This document shows positions 1 through 8,612 of a stretch of DNA of 64,000 nt, in pieces. The stretch is from contig JBGCFD010000038.1 of NCBI GenBank assembly GCA_045106765.1, positions 1 through 64,000 on the forward strand, written 5' to 3'. Made by a program: the position numbers and the translations under genes. How positions within the stretch are numbered: the first letter of the stretch is position 1; each line of letters opens with the position of its first letter. The notes beneath the pieces were generated by a model. The model was given only the letters and a program-made list of their open reading frames with translations, was not told the DNA's origin and did no database searches. Source of the DNA: CAJQQY01 sp045106765. GTDB taxonomy: Bacteria; Bacteroidota; Bacteroidia; Chitinophagales; Saprospiraceae.

Positions 1-2
1 GC

Positions 3-314
3 TTTTGTTTACATCAAGGATCCACACGAAATCATAAGTATGCTTTAGGCAATAAAATCTTTGAGTATATCCAAGCACGGCTACCTATCCTTTGTTCTAA
101 TTTACCAGGCTTCAAACAAATTATGGAAAACAATATGGGTATCGTCATCCAAGATCATAACAATATACTTGCGATTAAAAATGCAGCCATTGAAATTCAA
201 AACTTGGACAAAGAAAAATATTTAGCAGCACTTGAAATTGCTGCTAAAAAATACAATTGGGAGAATCAAGAAAAAACTCTTTTAGACATTTACGAAGGTT
301 TATATGAAAAATAA
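3..314 (+). CDS. Glycosyltransferase, GT4-like, C-terminal part only
   Basis: An open frame runs in from the left edge without a start, so only the last 103 residues are visible. The segment GNKIFEYIQARLPILCSN is the typical nucleotide-sugar-binding part of the C-terminal Rossmann domain of GT-B (GT4) glycosyltransferases. The stop lies 11 bp inside the next gene, which is also a GT4 enzyme, so the genes are probably translationally coupled in a polysaccharide operon. An ATG at 123 opens the same frame but would cut the domain, so it is not the real start. Donor and acceptor sugars cannot be read from the sequence. Confidence 0.85.
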   Translation, partial: FCLHQGSTRNHKYALGNKIFEYIQARLPILCSNLPGFKQIMENNMGIVIQDHNNILAIKNAAIEIQNLDKEKYLAALEIAAKKYNWENQEKTLLDIYEGLYEK

Positions 315-1404
315 AATTTGCCATATTACTACCGTTCACAACGCAAAGGATACTCGTATTTTCCAAAAAGAATGTGTGTCTTTGGCGAAGCATGGATTTG
401 ATACTCATTTGATCGTTGCCAATCAGGAAAGCGAAACCAACCAAGGTGTGCAGATTCATAACATTATATCTACAACTTCTGGAAGAATACAAAGAATGCG
501 AAAAACGACTCAAATCGCATTGGAAAAGGCTATGGAAATTGATGCAGATATTTATCATTTCCATGATCCAGAATTATTACCAGTTGGTTTAAAATTAAAA
601 AAATTAGGCAAAAAAGTAATCTACGATACACATGAAGATGTGCCTCGTCAGATTCTATCAAAATATTATCTCCCTTCTATTGTCCGACCAATTATTGCTA
701 AGATTTTTGAGATTTATGAAAATAGGATTGCCGCAAAAATGGATGCAGTAATTACTGCCACTCCATTTATTCGAGATCGCTTTTTAAAAATAAATCCAAT
801 CACCGTTGATGTTAATAATTATCCAATTTTTGAAAAATTCAATATTGAAATTCAGAAAGAAAAAATTCACGATATTTGCTATGTTGGTTTGATGAGTAAA
901 ATTCGAGGTATCGAAGAGATGGTCAGGATGTTGGAATTTACCAAAGCGAAAATGACCTTAATTGGAGAATTTCAATCGAAGGAAGAAGAAGCATTTATCA
1001 AAAATTTACCTACTTGGAAAAAAGTAAATTTTCTAGGCAAACGAAATCGAACAGAAGTCGCTGAGATTTTATCACAAAGTAAAATGGGCATTGTAACTTT
1101 TCATCCGGAACCAAATCATATCAATGCTCAACCGAATAAAATTTTTGAATACATGGCAGCAAGTTTGCCAATCGTAACTTCAAATTTCCCACTTTGGAAA
1201 AGTATTGTCACAAAATACAACGCAGGAGTTTGTGCCAATCCACTTGCACCAAAAGAAATAGCTCAAGCTGTAAATGTATTGTTAGAAAACGAAGAGCAAT
1301 CTATCCAAATGGGAAAAAATGGACAAAAAGCAGTTCAAGAAGTTTTTAATTGGAAACAGGAAGAAGAAAAATTAATCAAGCTTTATCAGCAAATTTTAAA
1401 ATAA
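304..1404 (+). CDS. Glycosyltransferase family 4 protein
   Basis: The 366-residue protein has the GT-B layout. The N-terminal acceptor domain carries NAKDTRIFQKECVSLAKHG and FHDPELLPVGLKLKKLGKKV. The C-terminal donor domain ends in NKIFEYMAASLPIVTSNFP, the GT4 signature region around residues 278-296. No signal peptide or membrane span is seen, so it should act on the cytoplasmic face during surface polysaccharide or lipid-linked glycan assembly. It overlaps the upstream GT4 gene by 11 bp and is followed almost immediately by a GT2 gene, which supports one transcript. Family call is firm; sugar specificity is unknown. Confidence 0.9.
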   Translation: MKNKICHITTVHNAKDTRIFQKECVSLAKHGFDTHLIVANQESETNQGVQIHNIISTTSGRIQRMRKTTQIALEKAMEIDADIYHFHDPELLPVGLKLKKLGKKVIYDTHEDVPRQILSKYYLPSIVRPIIAKIFEIYENRIAAKMDAVITATPFIRDRFLKINPITVDVNNYPIFEKFNIEIQKEKIHDICYVGLMSKIRGIEEMVRMLEFTKAKMTLIGEFQSKEEEAFIKNLPTWKKVNFLGKRNRTEVAEILSQSKMGIVTFHPEPNHINAQPNKIFEYMAASLPIVTSNFPLWKSIVTKYNAGVCANPLAPKEIAQAVNVLLENEEQSIQMGKNGQKAVQEVFNWKQEEEKLIKLYQQILK

Positions 1405-1406
1405 TT

Positions 1407-2429
1407 TTGGAAAAACCAACTGTCTCTGTTATCATCCCTTGCTTCAATGAAGAACCTTTCATTGAAGCAGTCATCCAAAATATTTTGGAACAAGACTTCC
1501 CTCAAAAAGAAATGGAAGTCCTTTTTCTTGATGGAATGAGTACGGACAAAACCGCTGAAATAATTTCACAATACGCTCAAAATCAACCATTTATAAAACT
1601 AATTTCAAATCCAGAAAAATTTGTTCCACAGGCAATGAACCTTGGAATTAACCTAGCTCAAGGTGAAATCATCATCCGACTCGACGCTCACGCAGCCTAT
1701 CCAAAACAATACATTTCCAAATTAATTTTTTGGTTAAAAAAATTACCCGCAGAAAATGTGGGAGGCATTTGGAACATTCAACCTCGCTCCAATTCTACCA
1801 AAGCAAAATCTATTGCTCGCACACTCTCCCATCCTATTGGAGTTGGCAATGCACTTTACCGAATGGGAATTTCGAAACCACAAGAAGTTGATACCGTTCC
1901 GTTTGGGTGCTATCCAAAAGCTGTATTTGAAAAATATGGTAATTATGATATTCGTCTTAAACGAAATCAAGACATTGAACTCAATAAAAGGATTAAACGG
2001 AAAGGAGGGAAAATATTTTTAGTCCCTGATGTGGAATGCACTTATTTTGCACGTGATACTTTTAGTGCACTTTGGAAAAATAACTATGCAAATGGCAAGT
2101 GGGTGATTTTAACTTCATGGTTTACAGGTACTTTTGACTCGCTTTCAATTCGACATTTTGTACCGTTAGCATTTTTTGTAAATCTATTGTTATCAATTTT
2201 ATCTTTTATCAAAATTTTCCTACTTGGTGGAAATTCGATTTGGGGAATTTTCATTTTCCCAATCATTATTTATCTTTTGATCATTTCCTTTTTCTCTCTG
2301 AAGTTGAGTTTGGAAGAAAAAAATCTCAAAGCATTCCCATATTTTATTATCTCATTTTTTACTTTACATTTAAGTTATGGCGTTGGTAGTTTTGTAGGAT
2401 TATTTTCTATTTTTAATCAAAAAAAATAG
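1407..2429 (+). CDS. Glycosyltransferase family 2 with C-terminal membrane segments
   Basis: The protein opens with TVSVIIPCFNEEPFIEAVI, the GT2 nucleotide-binding strand, followed by LFLDGMSTDKT and IIIRLDAHAAYP, where DAH is the DxD-like metal site. KRNQDIELNKRIKRKGG supplies the ED/Qxx(R)-type catalytic region. Three hydrophobic stretches end the protein (about residues 245-340), as in ExoA-type membrane glycosyltransferases. I choose the TTG at 1407, just after the upstream stop; the only ATG in frame (1350) would give a 54-bp overlap and a non-family N-terminus. It is the last gene of the glycan operon visible here and is convergent with the OmpA gene. Confidence 0.85.
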   Translation: MEKPTVSVIIPCFNEEPFIEAVIQNILEQDFPQKEMEVLFLDGMSTDKTAEIISQYAQNQPFIKLISNPEKFVPQAMNLGINLAQGEIIIRLDAHAAYPKQYISKLIFWLKKLPAENVGGIWNIQPRSNSTKAKSIARTLSHPIGVGNALYRMGISKPQEVDTVPFGCYPKAVFEKYGNYDIRLKRNQDIELNKRIKRKGGKIFLVPDVECTYFARDTFSALWKNNYANGKWVILTSWFTGTFDSLSIRHFVPLAFFVNLLLSILSFIKIFLLGGNSIWGIFIFPIIIYLLIISFFSLKLSLEEKNLKAFPYFIISFFTLHLSYGVGSFVGLFSIFNQKK

Positions 2430-2504
2430 CAGACTTAAAAATAGAAAAGTCCAAAAACCTAATGATCTTGGGACTTAACAATATATTCACATTTTTCAAC
2501 ATAC

Positions 2505-3983
2505 TTATCTTTTAAACAAAACAAATTCAACTCGTCGATTTATTTCTCTTCCTTCATTTGTCGCATTGTCCGAAATTGGTTGCGCCTCACCATAGCCAGT
2601 CGAACTCATTCGGTTCGCACTAATTCCTTTTTTGATCAAATAATTCAAGCATGCTTTTGCTCTTCGATCAGATAATTTTTTGTTATACTCTTCATTTCCA
2701 ACACTATCTGTATGCCCTCCAATCGAAACATTATACTCAGGATATTGCTGCAAAATGCTCGCTAAATCATCTAGATCTGTGTACGAAATTGTCTTGATCT
2801 GAGAACTATTATTTTCAAATTGAATATTATTCGCTGCTAAATTAACTGCCTCTTGCACTTCCTTCACCACTTCTGGACAACCTTTATTTGATTTTGGCCC
2901 AGCCTCATTTGGACAATTATCATTTTTATCAACGATCCCATCTTTATCTGAATCAGGACAGCCACCAAAAATCGCAGGGCCTTTTTTATTCGGACAACCA
3001 TCTTCATTATCTGAAATTCCATCACCATCAGTATCAGGACAGCCATTAAATTTTGGTAATCCAGGTGCATTTTTACATTCATCCACTTTGTCCAAAACAC
3101 CATCACCATCAGAATCTAAATCTATATTTGGACAACCACCATTTGGAATTGGGCCAGCTTCGTTAGGACACTTATCGTTTGGATCGGGAATACCGTCGTT
3201 ATCAGAATCTGGACAACCACCAAACTTCGCTAAACCTAAAATCGTTGGACACAAATCATCTTCATCAATTATTCCATCACTATCAGAATCTGGGCAGCCT
3301 CGTAAATAAACCAAACCTGGAATATCTGGACATTTATCTACCTCATTCAAAACACCATCTTGATCTCGATCTTCTTCAATAGATGGGATCTTATTTTTCA
3401 CCGAGTTTAATAAAAATTTAATCCCAACATTTAAATTTAAGTTATTTCGATTTTCCTCAATCAGCCCAAGTCGATATTCAGGTCTAATTTGAAAATAACT
3501 TCTCTTGAATAATTTAAAATCAAAACCAATTCCTAACGGAAATTCTGCGTGCCATCCTCCCGCATCTAAAATATTGGTGACCACAAAGCCTCCTGAAAGA
3601 TAAGGAACCACAAAATTATTTTCTTTAAATACCTGAAGTTGTAAAAGTCCACCAATCGAAACTTTTAGCGTTTTTGCAGAAATATCTCCCAATGGGTTAT
3701 TTGGCAATGGCCCAATCGGTACTTTCGCACCTCCGAAAAATAAAGGAATTTCCAGATTAAAAAGATCATTTCCTAAATTTCGATGATAACCTATTTTTAG
3801 ACCATTCGTAACATAATCACCTCCTGAAAAATCGTTTTTTAGTAAACCATAATATTCCACTCCAACGATGTTTAAAGAGATAGCATTTTTATTATTAAGA
3901 GATTGAGCCAATGAAATATTAGATGTTAAAAATAATAACAATATAATTACAAAAAAGAAAAGTATAGAATTTGAGTTTTTCAT
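2505..3983 (-). CDS. OmpA-family outer membrane protein with TSP3 repeats
   Basis: About 492 residues. A signal peptide (about residues 1-26) is followed by a region rich in alternating beta strands (about 27-205) consistent with a membrane barrel. Six thrombospondin type 3 calcium-binding repeats follow, of the form DSDxDGIxDxxDxCP (about 206-375). The C-terminal OmpA domain contains GGHTDSVGNEEYNKKLSDRR, the peptidoglycan-contacting Asp/Arg motif. It probably tethers the outer membrane to the wall. The start at 3983 is preferred over the upstream ATG at 4013 because it places the signal peptide directly at the N-terminus. Confidence 0.9.
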   Translation of the reverse strand: MKNSNSILFFFVIILLLFLTSNISLAQSLNNKNAISLNIVGVEYYGLLKNDFSGGDYVTNGLKIGYHRNLGNDLFNLEIPLFFGGAKVPIGPLPNNPLGDISAKTLKVSIGGLLQLQVFKENNFVVPYLSGGFVVTNILDAGGWHAEFPLGIGFDFKLFKRSYFQIRPEYRLGLIEENRNNLNLNVGIKFLLNSVKNKIPSIEEDRDQDGVLNEVDKCPDIPGLVYLRGCPDSDSDGIIDEDDLCPTILGLAKFGGCPDSDNDGIPDPNDKCPNEAGPIPNGGCPNIDLDSDGDGVLDKVDECKNAPGLPKFNGCPDTDGDGISDNEDGCPNKKGPAIFGGCPDSDKDGIVDKNDNCPNEAGPKSNKGCPEVVKEVQEAVNLAANNIQFENNSSQIKTISYTDLDDLASILQQYPEYNVSIGGHTDSVGNEEYNKKLSDRRAKACLNYLIKKGISANRMSSTGYGEAQPISDNATNEGREINRRVEFVLFKR

Positions 3984-4042
3984 GTTTTGTTTTTTAGGAA
4001 AGATAAAGGTCATCTTTGAGTATCAAAATCTAATTTATTCAA

Positions 4043-4050
4043 TACTTTTG
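4043..4050 (+). promoter_or_regulatory. Possible -7 promoter element
   Basis: TACTTTTG fits the Bacteroidota -7 consensus TAnnTTTG and lies 51 bp before the ATG at 4102. No TTTG box sits at the usual 19-21 bp spacing upstream, so this is only a half match. Confidence 0.3.
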
Positions 4051-4101
4051 CATTTAAATAATAAAACGTTTTAAAAGATTTAAAAAAACTCATTTTCATT
4101 T

Positions 4102-4584
4102 ATGAAATACAGAAGATTAACCAATGAGGAATTAGCCGAATTAGAAACAGAATTTGTTCGATTCTTAGTTTCCAATACTGTAACTGGAGATGATTGGGAA
4201 AAAATCAAAAAAGAAAATCCCGAAAGAGCGGAAGGTCTAATTGAAATTTTTAGCGATATCGTTTTTGAAAAAACTATTTCGAAGGTGGAATATCTAGAAA
4301 TGAAAACACCTAAAGATTTAAAGATTTTCAAATGTAATAAAGAAAATATAGAATTGATGGGTTTGAAAGTGGAGGGCGAATCAGATTTAGATTTCACACA
4401 AGATATTACTCCTGAAGCGATGATGATAAAATTACAATCTTCCGACGCCAAACTTCAAATGTACTCTGCCAATAAAAAATACAAAGATGATGATCGACTG
4501 CAAGAAATTTTTCAAATGATGCAATGGGGAAGTTTAATTTCTGATGGGAAATTATTTCACTTGCTTCGAACTTTGAAGAAATAA
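4102..4584 (+). CDS. DUF6495-like small cytoplasmic protein
   Basis: A soluble 160-residue protein with no signal peptide or membrane segment. The N-terminus MKYRRLTNEELAELETEF, followed by FLVSNTVTGDDWEKIKKENP and a FSDIVFEKTISK segment, resembles from memory the DUF6495 family of Bacteroidota; no biochemical role is known to me. It reads in the same direction as the LOG-like gene 27 bp downstream, so the two may share a transcript. Coding status is well supported by codon pattern and the family-like N-terminus; function is unassigned. Confidence 0.75.
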   Translation: MKYRRLTNEELAELETEFVRFLVSNTVTGDDWEKIKKENPERAEGLIEIFSDIVFEKTISKVEYLEMKTPKDLKIFKCNKENIELMGLKVEGESDLDFTQDITPEAMMIKLQSSDAKLQMYSANKKYKDDDRLQEIFQMMQWGSLISDGKLFHLLRTLKK

Positions 4585-4611
4585 CTTTGCTAAAATCTAA
4601 ATTTCAATAAA

Positions 4612-5748
4612 ATGCACTTAAAAAAATTCGACACTCAAGAAGTTTTTATAAAAGAAATTAAATCTTTCCAGCAATTTATTCAAGGAGGAAATTCTTTAAA
4701 AAATTGCACTTTGCAAAGTCTAGATTTTAGAGATTTAGATATCAATTGGAAGACCTTTAAAATCAACAATACTACTTTTCTAGGTTGCCTTTTGAACCCA
4801 ACCGATAAAATAATTTTAGAAAAAAAAGGCGCAACCATTTTTCCAAGTCCACCTAAACTCCCCTACTCTCCTTTCCGAAAATCATTATACAAGTGGGAAG
4901 AATTAATGAAAGGGTTTTCACCAAAAAAAGATGATAGTGTTGACTACCACATCTATCGGCATTTTTCCAAATCCAAATTTAACCCTAACATCAACGAAGC
5001 ATTGTGGCAAAGAATTCATGACCACGCAATGGATGATGCTTTGCGAGATTTGATTGAACCTAGGCATGATGGCATGACTGAAAAAAAATGTGTTGGATTC
5101 ATGGGTGGACATAGCACTTTGCGAACAGATGAGTTTTATACAAAGACTGCTTTGACTGCTAAGTTGTTAGCAGAGGCTGGCTACTTTGTTGTTTCAGGAG
5201 GAGGTCCAGGAATTATGGAAGCGACAAACTTAGGTGCTTATTTTGCCAAAAAATCTAATAAGAAATTATTAGATGCGATTTCAATATTACAAAAAGCACC
5301 ACATTTTTCAGATAAAAACTTCCATACACAATCTATAAAAGTTTTAGAAAAATATCCGAAAGGAGGGAAAAGTTTAGCAATTCCAACTTGGTTTTACGGG
5401 CACGAGCCGAGCAATTTATTTGCTTCACATATTGCCAAATATTTTTCGAATAGTATTCGAGAAGATACTTTATTGGCAATCAGTTTGTATGGAATTATTT
5501 GTTCTCCTGGAAGTGCAGGAACGACACAAGAAATTTTTATGGACGCTACGCAAAATCATTATGGCACTTTTAATTATTATAGTCCAATGATTTTTTTAGG
5601 GAAAAAACGATACGAAATTGACACGATGATTTTCCCTCTTTTGAAGCAACTATCATTTGGAAAAAAATATCATGAAATGTTATATTTATCAGATGAACCG
5701 AAAGATATTTTAAATTTTTTAAAAGATCATCCACCGATAAAAACATAA
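4612..5748 (+). CDS. LOG-family Rossmann-fold protein (nucleotide 5'-monophosphate nucleosidase-like)
   Basis: 378 residues. The core carries VVSGGGPGIMEATNLGAYFA (about residues 193-212), the nucleotide-binding motif of the LOG/PpnN family, which cleaves the base from nucleoside monophosphates. The second family motif, usually PGGxGTxxE, here reads SPGSAGTTQEIF, so the second Gly is Ser. The first 70 residues contain a pentapeptide-like stretch (NCTLQSLDFRDLDIN) found in some long LOG homologues. The gene is convergent with a PKD gene across a strong shared terminator. Activity is plausible, but the altered loop leaves it uncertain. Confidence 0.75.
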   Translation: MHLKKFDTQEVFIKEIKSFQQFIQGGNSLKNCTLQSLDFRDLDINWKTFKINNTTFLGCLLNPTDKIILEKKGATIFPSPPKLPYSPFRKSLYKWEELMKGFSPKKDDSVDYHIYRHFSKSKFNPNINEALWQRIHDHAMDDALRDLIEPRHDGMTEKKCVGFMGGHSTLRTDEFYTKTALTAKLLAEAGYFVVSGGGPGIMEATNLGAYFAKKSNKKLLDAISILQKAPHFSDKNFHTQSIKVLEKYPKGGKSLAIPTWFYGHEPSNLFASHIAKYFSNSIREDTLLAISLYGIICSPGSAGTTQEIFMDATQNHYGTFNYYSPMIFLGKKRYEIDTMIFPLLKQLSFGKKYHEMLYLSDEPKDILNFLKDHPPIKT

Positions 5749-5780
5749 TTCTTTCTTAGAAATTATGTAATTATTCAACA

Positions 5781-5816
5781 AACGCCCAACGATTCACAAT
5801 GAAATCGTTGGGCGTT
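5781..5816. terminator. Bidirectional intrinsic terminator
   Basis: Perfect 14-bp inverted repeat (AACGCCCAACGATT and its complement) around an 8-base loop, flanked by T-rich sequence, placed between two convergent genes ending at 5748 and 5838. Confidence 0.85.
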
Positions 5817-5837
5817 AATTTTAATTAGAATTCTGTT

Positions 5838-8072
5838 TTACTTTATCAAAGTAATAAATCCTTGCACCTCTTTTGGGACTCCTCTTGGACTCTTATAACT
5901 TACTTGACAAACGTATACACCAAGAGGCATTTTTCCGCCTCCATTATATTTTCGTCCATTCCATCCTTCATCAGGATCATTCGTTTCAAAAATTAATTCA
6001 CCATAACGATTCCAGACTTGGAAAGTATAATCTCGCATACCTCGATAATAACCTACTCCTTTAAATTCATCATTGACCGTATCATCGTTTGGTGTAAATG
6101 CATTTGGCAAAAAGTATCGAACCTCCGGAATTACATCAACTATTTTTTGAATAGTATCTCGACACCCATCTTCTGTTGTCACGATTAATTCTACTATTTG
6201 ATGTCCAGTATCTGGAAATGAAAATGTTGGATTTTCTTCATATGAAAAACCTTGTCCTGCAAAATCCCATTCCCATTTGTAATCTCTGACAGAGTTATCA
6301 AAGAAATTTACTTCAGGCATAAAGTTCGTAATTCGATCAGGCCCAAAATAAAAATCTGCTTCTGGGAATGAATCTACTTTTATCAAGTCAGGAAAAACTC
6401 TATCAGTATAGCAGCCAATCGGAGAAGTAATTTCCACATGAATCGTATATTCACCAGGTACATAATAAGTATACGATGGACTAATATCTGTTCCTATTCC
6501 TCCATCTCCAAAATCCCAAACAATATCATAAGTATCATCAATAGGAGTAGATAAATTATTAAAGAAAACATCCAACGGCTGACATCCTTTAAATGAGCTC
6601 GGCTCAATAACAATTAATGGTGGTACTGGCAACCAAGTGACTTCTTGAACCAATTCATTGGAACAACCATTTTCATCAGTCACCATTAAAGAAACTGAAT
6701 AAATACCAGGATCGGTATAACTGTAAATTGGATTGGCTTCAGTCGATGTTCCATTATCACCAAAATCCCAAGACCATTCAGCAATATCTGAATCTACTCC
6801 TGCCGACAAATCAGCATAAGTAACTGGGCCTGCAACACAAGTATCATAGTCAAATGAGTAATCAACTATTGGTGGCACAGAAATCTCCACAATTATATTG
6901 GCAGTATCTCCGCATTCAGTTCCTGGATTTAAAATCAATAATCCTTCATAGATTCCATAGCCTGGAAATGTCACATCAACACTTTGCTGATTTAAGGATA
7001 GTGGATTCAATCCTCCTAAATCAAATTCCCATAGATAGTCAGTAATCATTGAGGAAATAGGTCCTGTAAAATTTAAAGTCGTGTCTCCAGCACAATTATT
7101 AAACTGAAATACTGAATCACTCTGAACAAAATAATCTCCATCAACCGTAGCAACTACAGTTGGCTCACAGAATGCTACGTTGAATTGAAAATCTCTTTGA
7201 ATCGTGCTTAACAAAATTCCATTACGATATTCTTTGACACAGATTCCAACTACAAATTGTCCTTCGGTATCTGGTATTCCTGTCAATACGCCAGTTGTTG
7301 GATTAATACTTAGTGAAGGATCTCCTCCAATCGGATCAAGCGGCCCATAAGTTGGCGCAACAAACGTAACGTTAGTATAAGGCGGTGGTGCATCTGGATT
7401 TGGATTAGGCAAATTACTACTCCCTCCAGTAATTGGACTGCATAATTCATATACCAATAAATCACCATCTGCATCTGTTGCAGAATGATCAAAAACTAGC
7501 TCTTCATTAACACAGACAACTATGGGAGGAAAACTATTAAAAGCAGGTGCATTATTACACAACGATTGGGCTTCAGGCGTTATCTCTATATAAAATGTAG
7601 CTCCTGTTCCACCTGGATCAATAAGATTAGAAATAGAGTTATTTCTACAACATCGTTGATAAATGATATAATAACTCTCCGTACTCAATGGTAAATTTAT
7701 TGCACCAACATTTAAAGCACTCAAATTGAATTGATACTCACCTAATTCTACACATACATTTGACGGTAAAATCAAACATGGATTATTAACATTAGGGTTA
7801 ATCATACTTATTTCAGGATTAGGCATTATTATCTGATCAAACTCAGTCGATAAATCTGATCCATTATAAATAGACATCCTTCCATTAAGGGTACCATCAA
7901 AATCTGCTGCATTTGATGCTTGGCAATCCCGATAAACTTTTAAGTAAATTCTGTAATCTCCATTTCCTAAACAGCGGTAGGTCAATTCTCCTCCAATAAT
8001 ATGAGCAGCTTGAATATGGCTTAAGAAAAATAGAAAAGATAAGAAGAGAATTGTTCGTAGTTTTATTTTCAT
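5838..8072 (-). CDS. PKD-repeat surface protein with gliding-motility-type C-terminus (copy A)
   Basis: 744 residues. A signal peptide ends near QAAHIIGGELTYRCLGNG, a Cys-rich N-terminal domain shared by all three tandem paralogues. Four PKD-like beta sandwiches follow near residues 349, 436, 520 and 604 (WDFGD or WEFDL motifs). The C-terminal 90 residues begin at FLPNAFTPNDDTVNDEF and end GFITLIK, the CHU_C/type B sorting domain for T9SS export. It is probably a secreted or surface adhesin. I use the ATG at 8072 over the GTG one codon upstream. It shares long, nearly identical C-terminal stretches with copy B. Confidence 0.9.
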   Translation of the reverse strand: MKIKLRTILFLSFLFFLSHIQAAHIIGGELTYRCLGNGDYRIYLKVYRDCQASNAADFDGTLNGRMSIYNGSDLSTEFDQIIMPNPEISMINPNVNNPCLILPSNVCVELGEYQFNLSALNVGAINLPLSTESYYIIYQRCCRNNSISNLIDPGGTGATFYIEITPEAQSLCNNAPAFNSFPPIVVCVNEELVFDHSATDADGDLLVYELCSPITGGSSNLPNPNPDAPPPYTNVTFVAPTYGPLDPIGGDPSLSINPTTGVLTGIPDTEGQFVVGICVKEYRNGILLSTIQRDFQFNVAFCEPTVVATVDGDYFVQSDSVFQFNNCAGDTTLNFTGPISSMITDYLWEFDLGGLNPLSLNQQSVDVTFPGYGIYEGLLILNPGTECGDTANIIVEISVPPIVDYSFDYDTCVAGPVTYADLSAGVDSDIAEWSWDFGDNGTSTEANPIYSYTDPGIYSVSLMVTDENGCSNELVQEVTWLPVPPLIVIEPSSFKGCQPLDVFFNNLSTPIDDTYDIVWDFGDGGIGTDISPSYTYYVPGEYTIHVEITSPIGCYTDRVFPDLIKVDSFPEADFYFGPDRITNFMPEVNFFDNSVRDYKWEWDFAGQGFSYEENPTFSFPDTGHQIVELIVTTEDGCRDTIQKIVDVIPEVRYFLPNAFTPNDDTVNDEFKGVGYYRGMRDYTFQVWNRYGELIFETNDPDEGWNGRKYNGGGKMPLGVYVCQVSYKSPRGVPKEVQGFITLIK

Positions 8073-8612
8073 CACTTGTTTTTTTTAAGAGGATTTTGTT
8101 GATAAATCCTACTGCGGATTATTTTTTATAAAAAAGAAAAATCTGGGAAATTATCTTTTAACAGTTTAGTCAACTTTACACGATCTAATTTCGTCATTTT
8201 TTATAGAAAATTTGCATTTTTTGTTTTGAAAAAAAATTATTAAAATTTAATTCTTTATTGTACAGTTTTGTTGTTTGCCACATATTCTCACAAATTATTC
8301 GAATTTTTGACGATAGGATTCAGAACTCGCACTAAAATCTGATAAGTCAGATTCATTCGAATATTCACAAAAAGCAAAATTGGTGAAATTTCGGATATTT
8401 CAATTTGTTGAAATAATTTCGAATAGTAGTATTAATTAGTGTGAATTTGTGTCAAAAAACAAAAGTATGCAGTACAGAAAAATTAAAAAAAATGCCCACT
8501 AATTCAATCAAGAACCAGTAAGCATTTTTTTTAGTTGTTGTCCTGTCCTCCCTTAGAGCTTACGCAAAATAGTAAGCATGAAAAACAAGAAACGCCTGAA
8601 TCTTTAAAACAT
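8073..8612. other. Intergenic region with homologous 5' leader and terminator
   Basis: No gene is supported here. The part next to copy A (about 8073-8255) matches the leader of copy B (about 10887-11065) in word order and spacing, including a shared tttttgttttga...attattaaaattta block about 140-180 bp before each start. The far end holds the terminator of copy B. The middle is AT-rich with no recognisable element. Confidence 0.6.
8485..8532 (-). terminator. Intrinsic terminator after PKD copy B
   Basis: An A-rich/T-rich hairpin: AAAAAAAATGCCCACT pairs with AGTAAGCATTTTTTTT with two mismatches across a 16-base loop. On the minus strand it is followed by a T run and lies about 80 bp past the stop at 8613. 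Confidence 0.65.

Noticed and set aside
1350..1406. ATG at 1350 as start of the GT2 gene
   Set aside because: It would overlap the upstream gene by 54 bp and give an N-terminus unrelated to GT2 enzymes; TTG at 1407 fits better.
3088..3382. Plus-strand frames inside the OmpA gene
   Set aside because: They are shadows produced by the regular TSP3 codon repeats of the real minus-strand gene.
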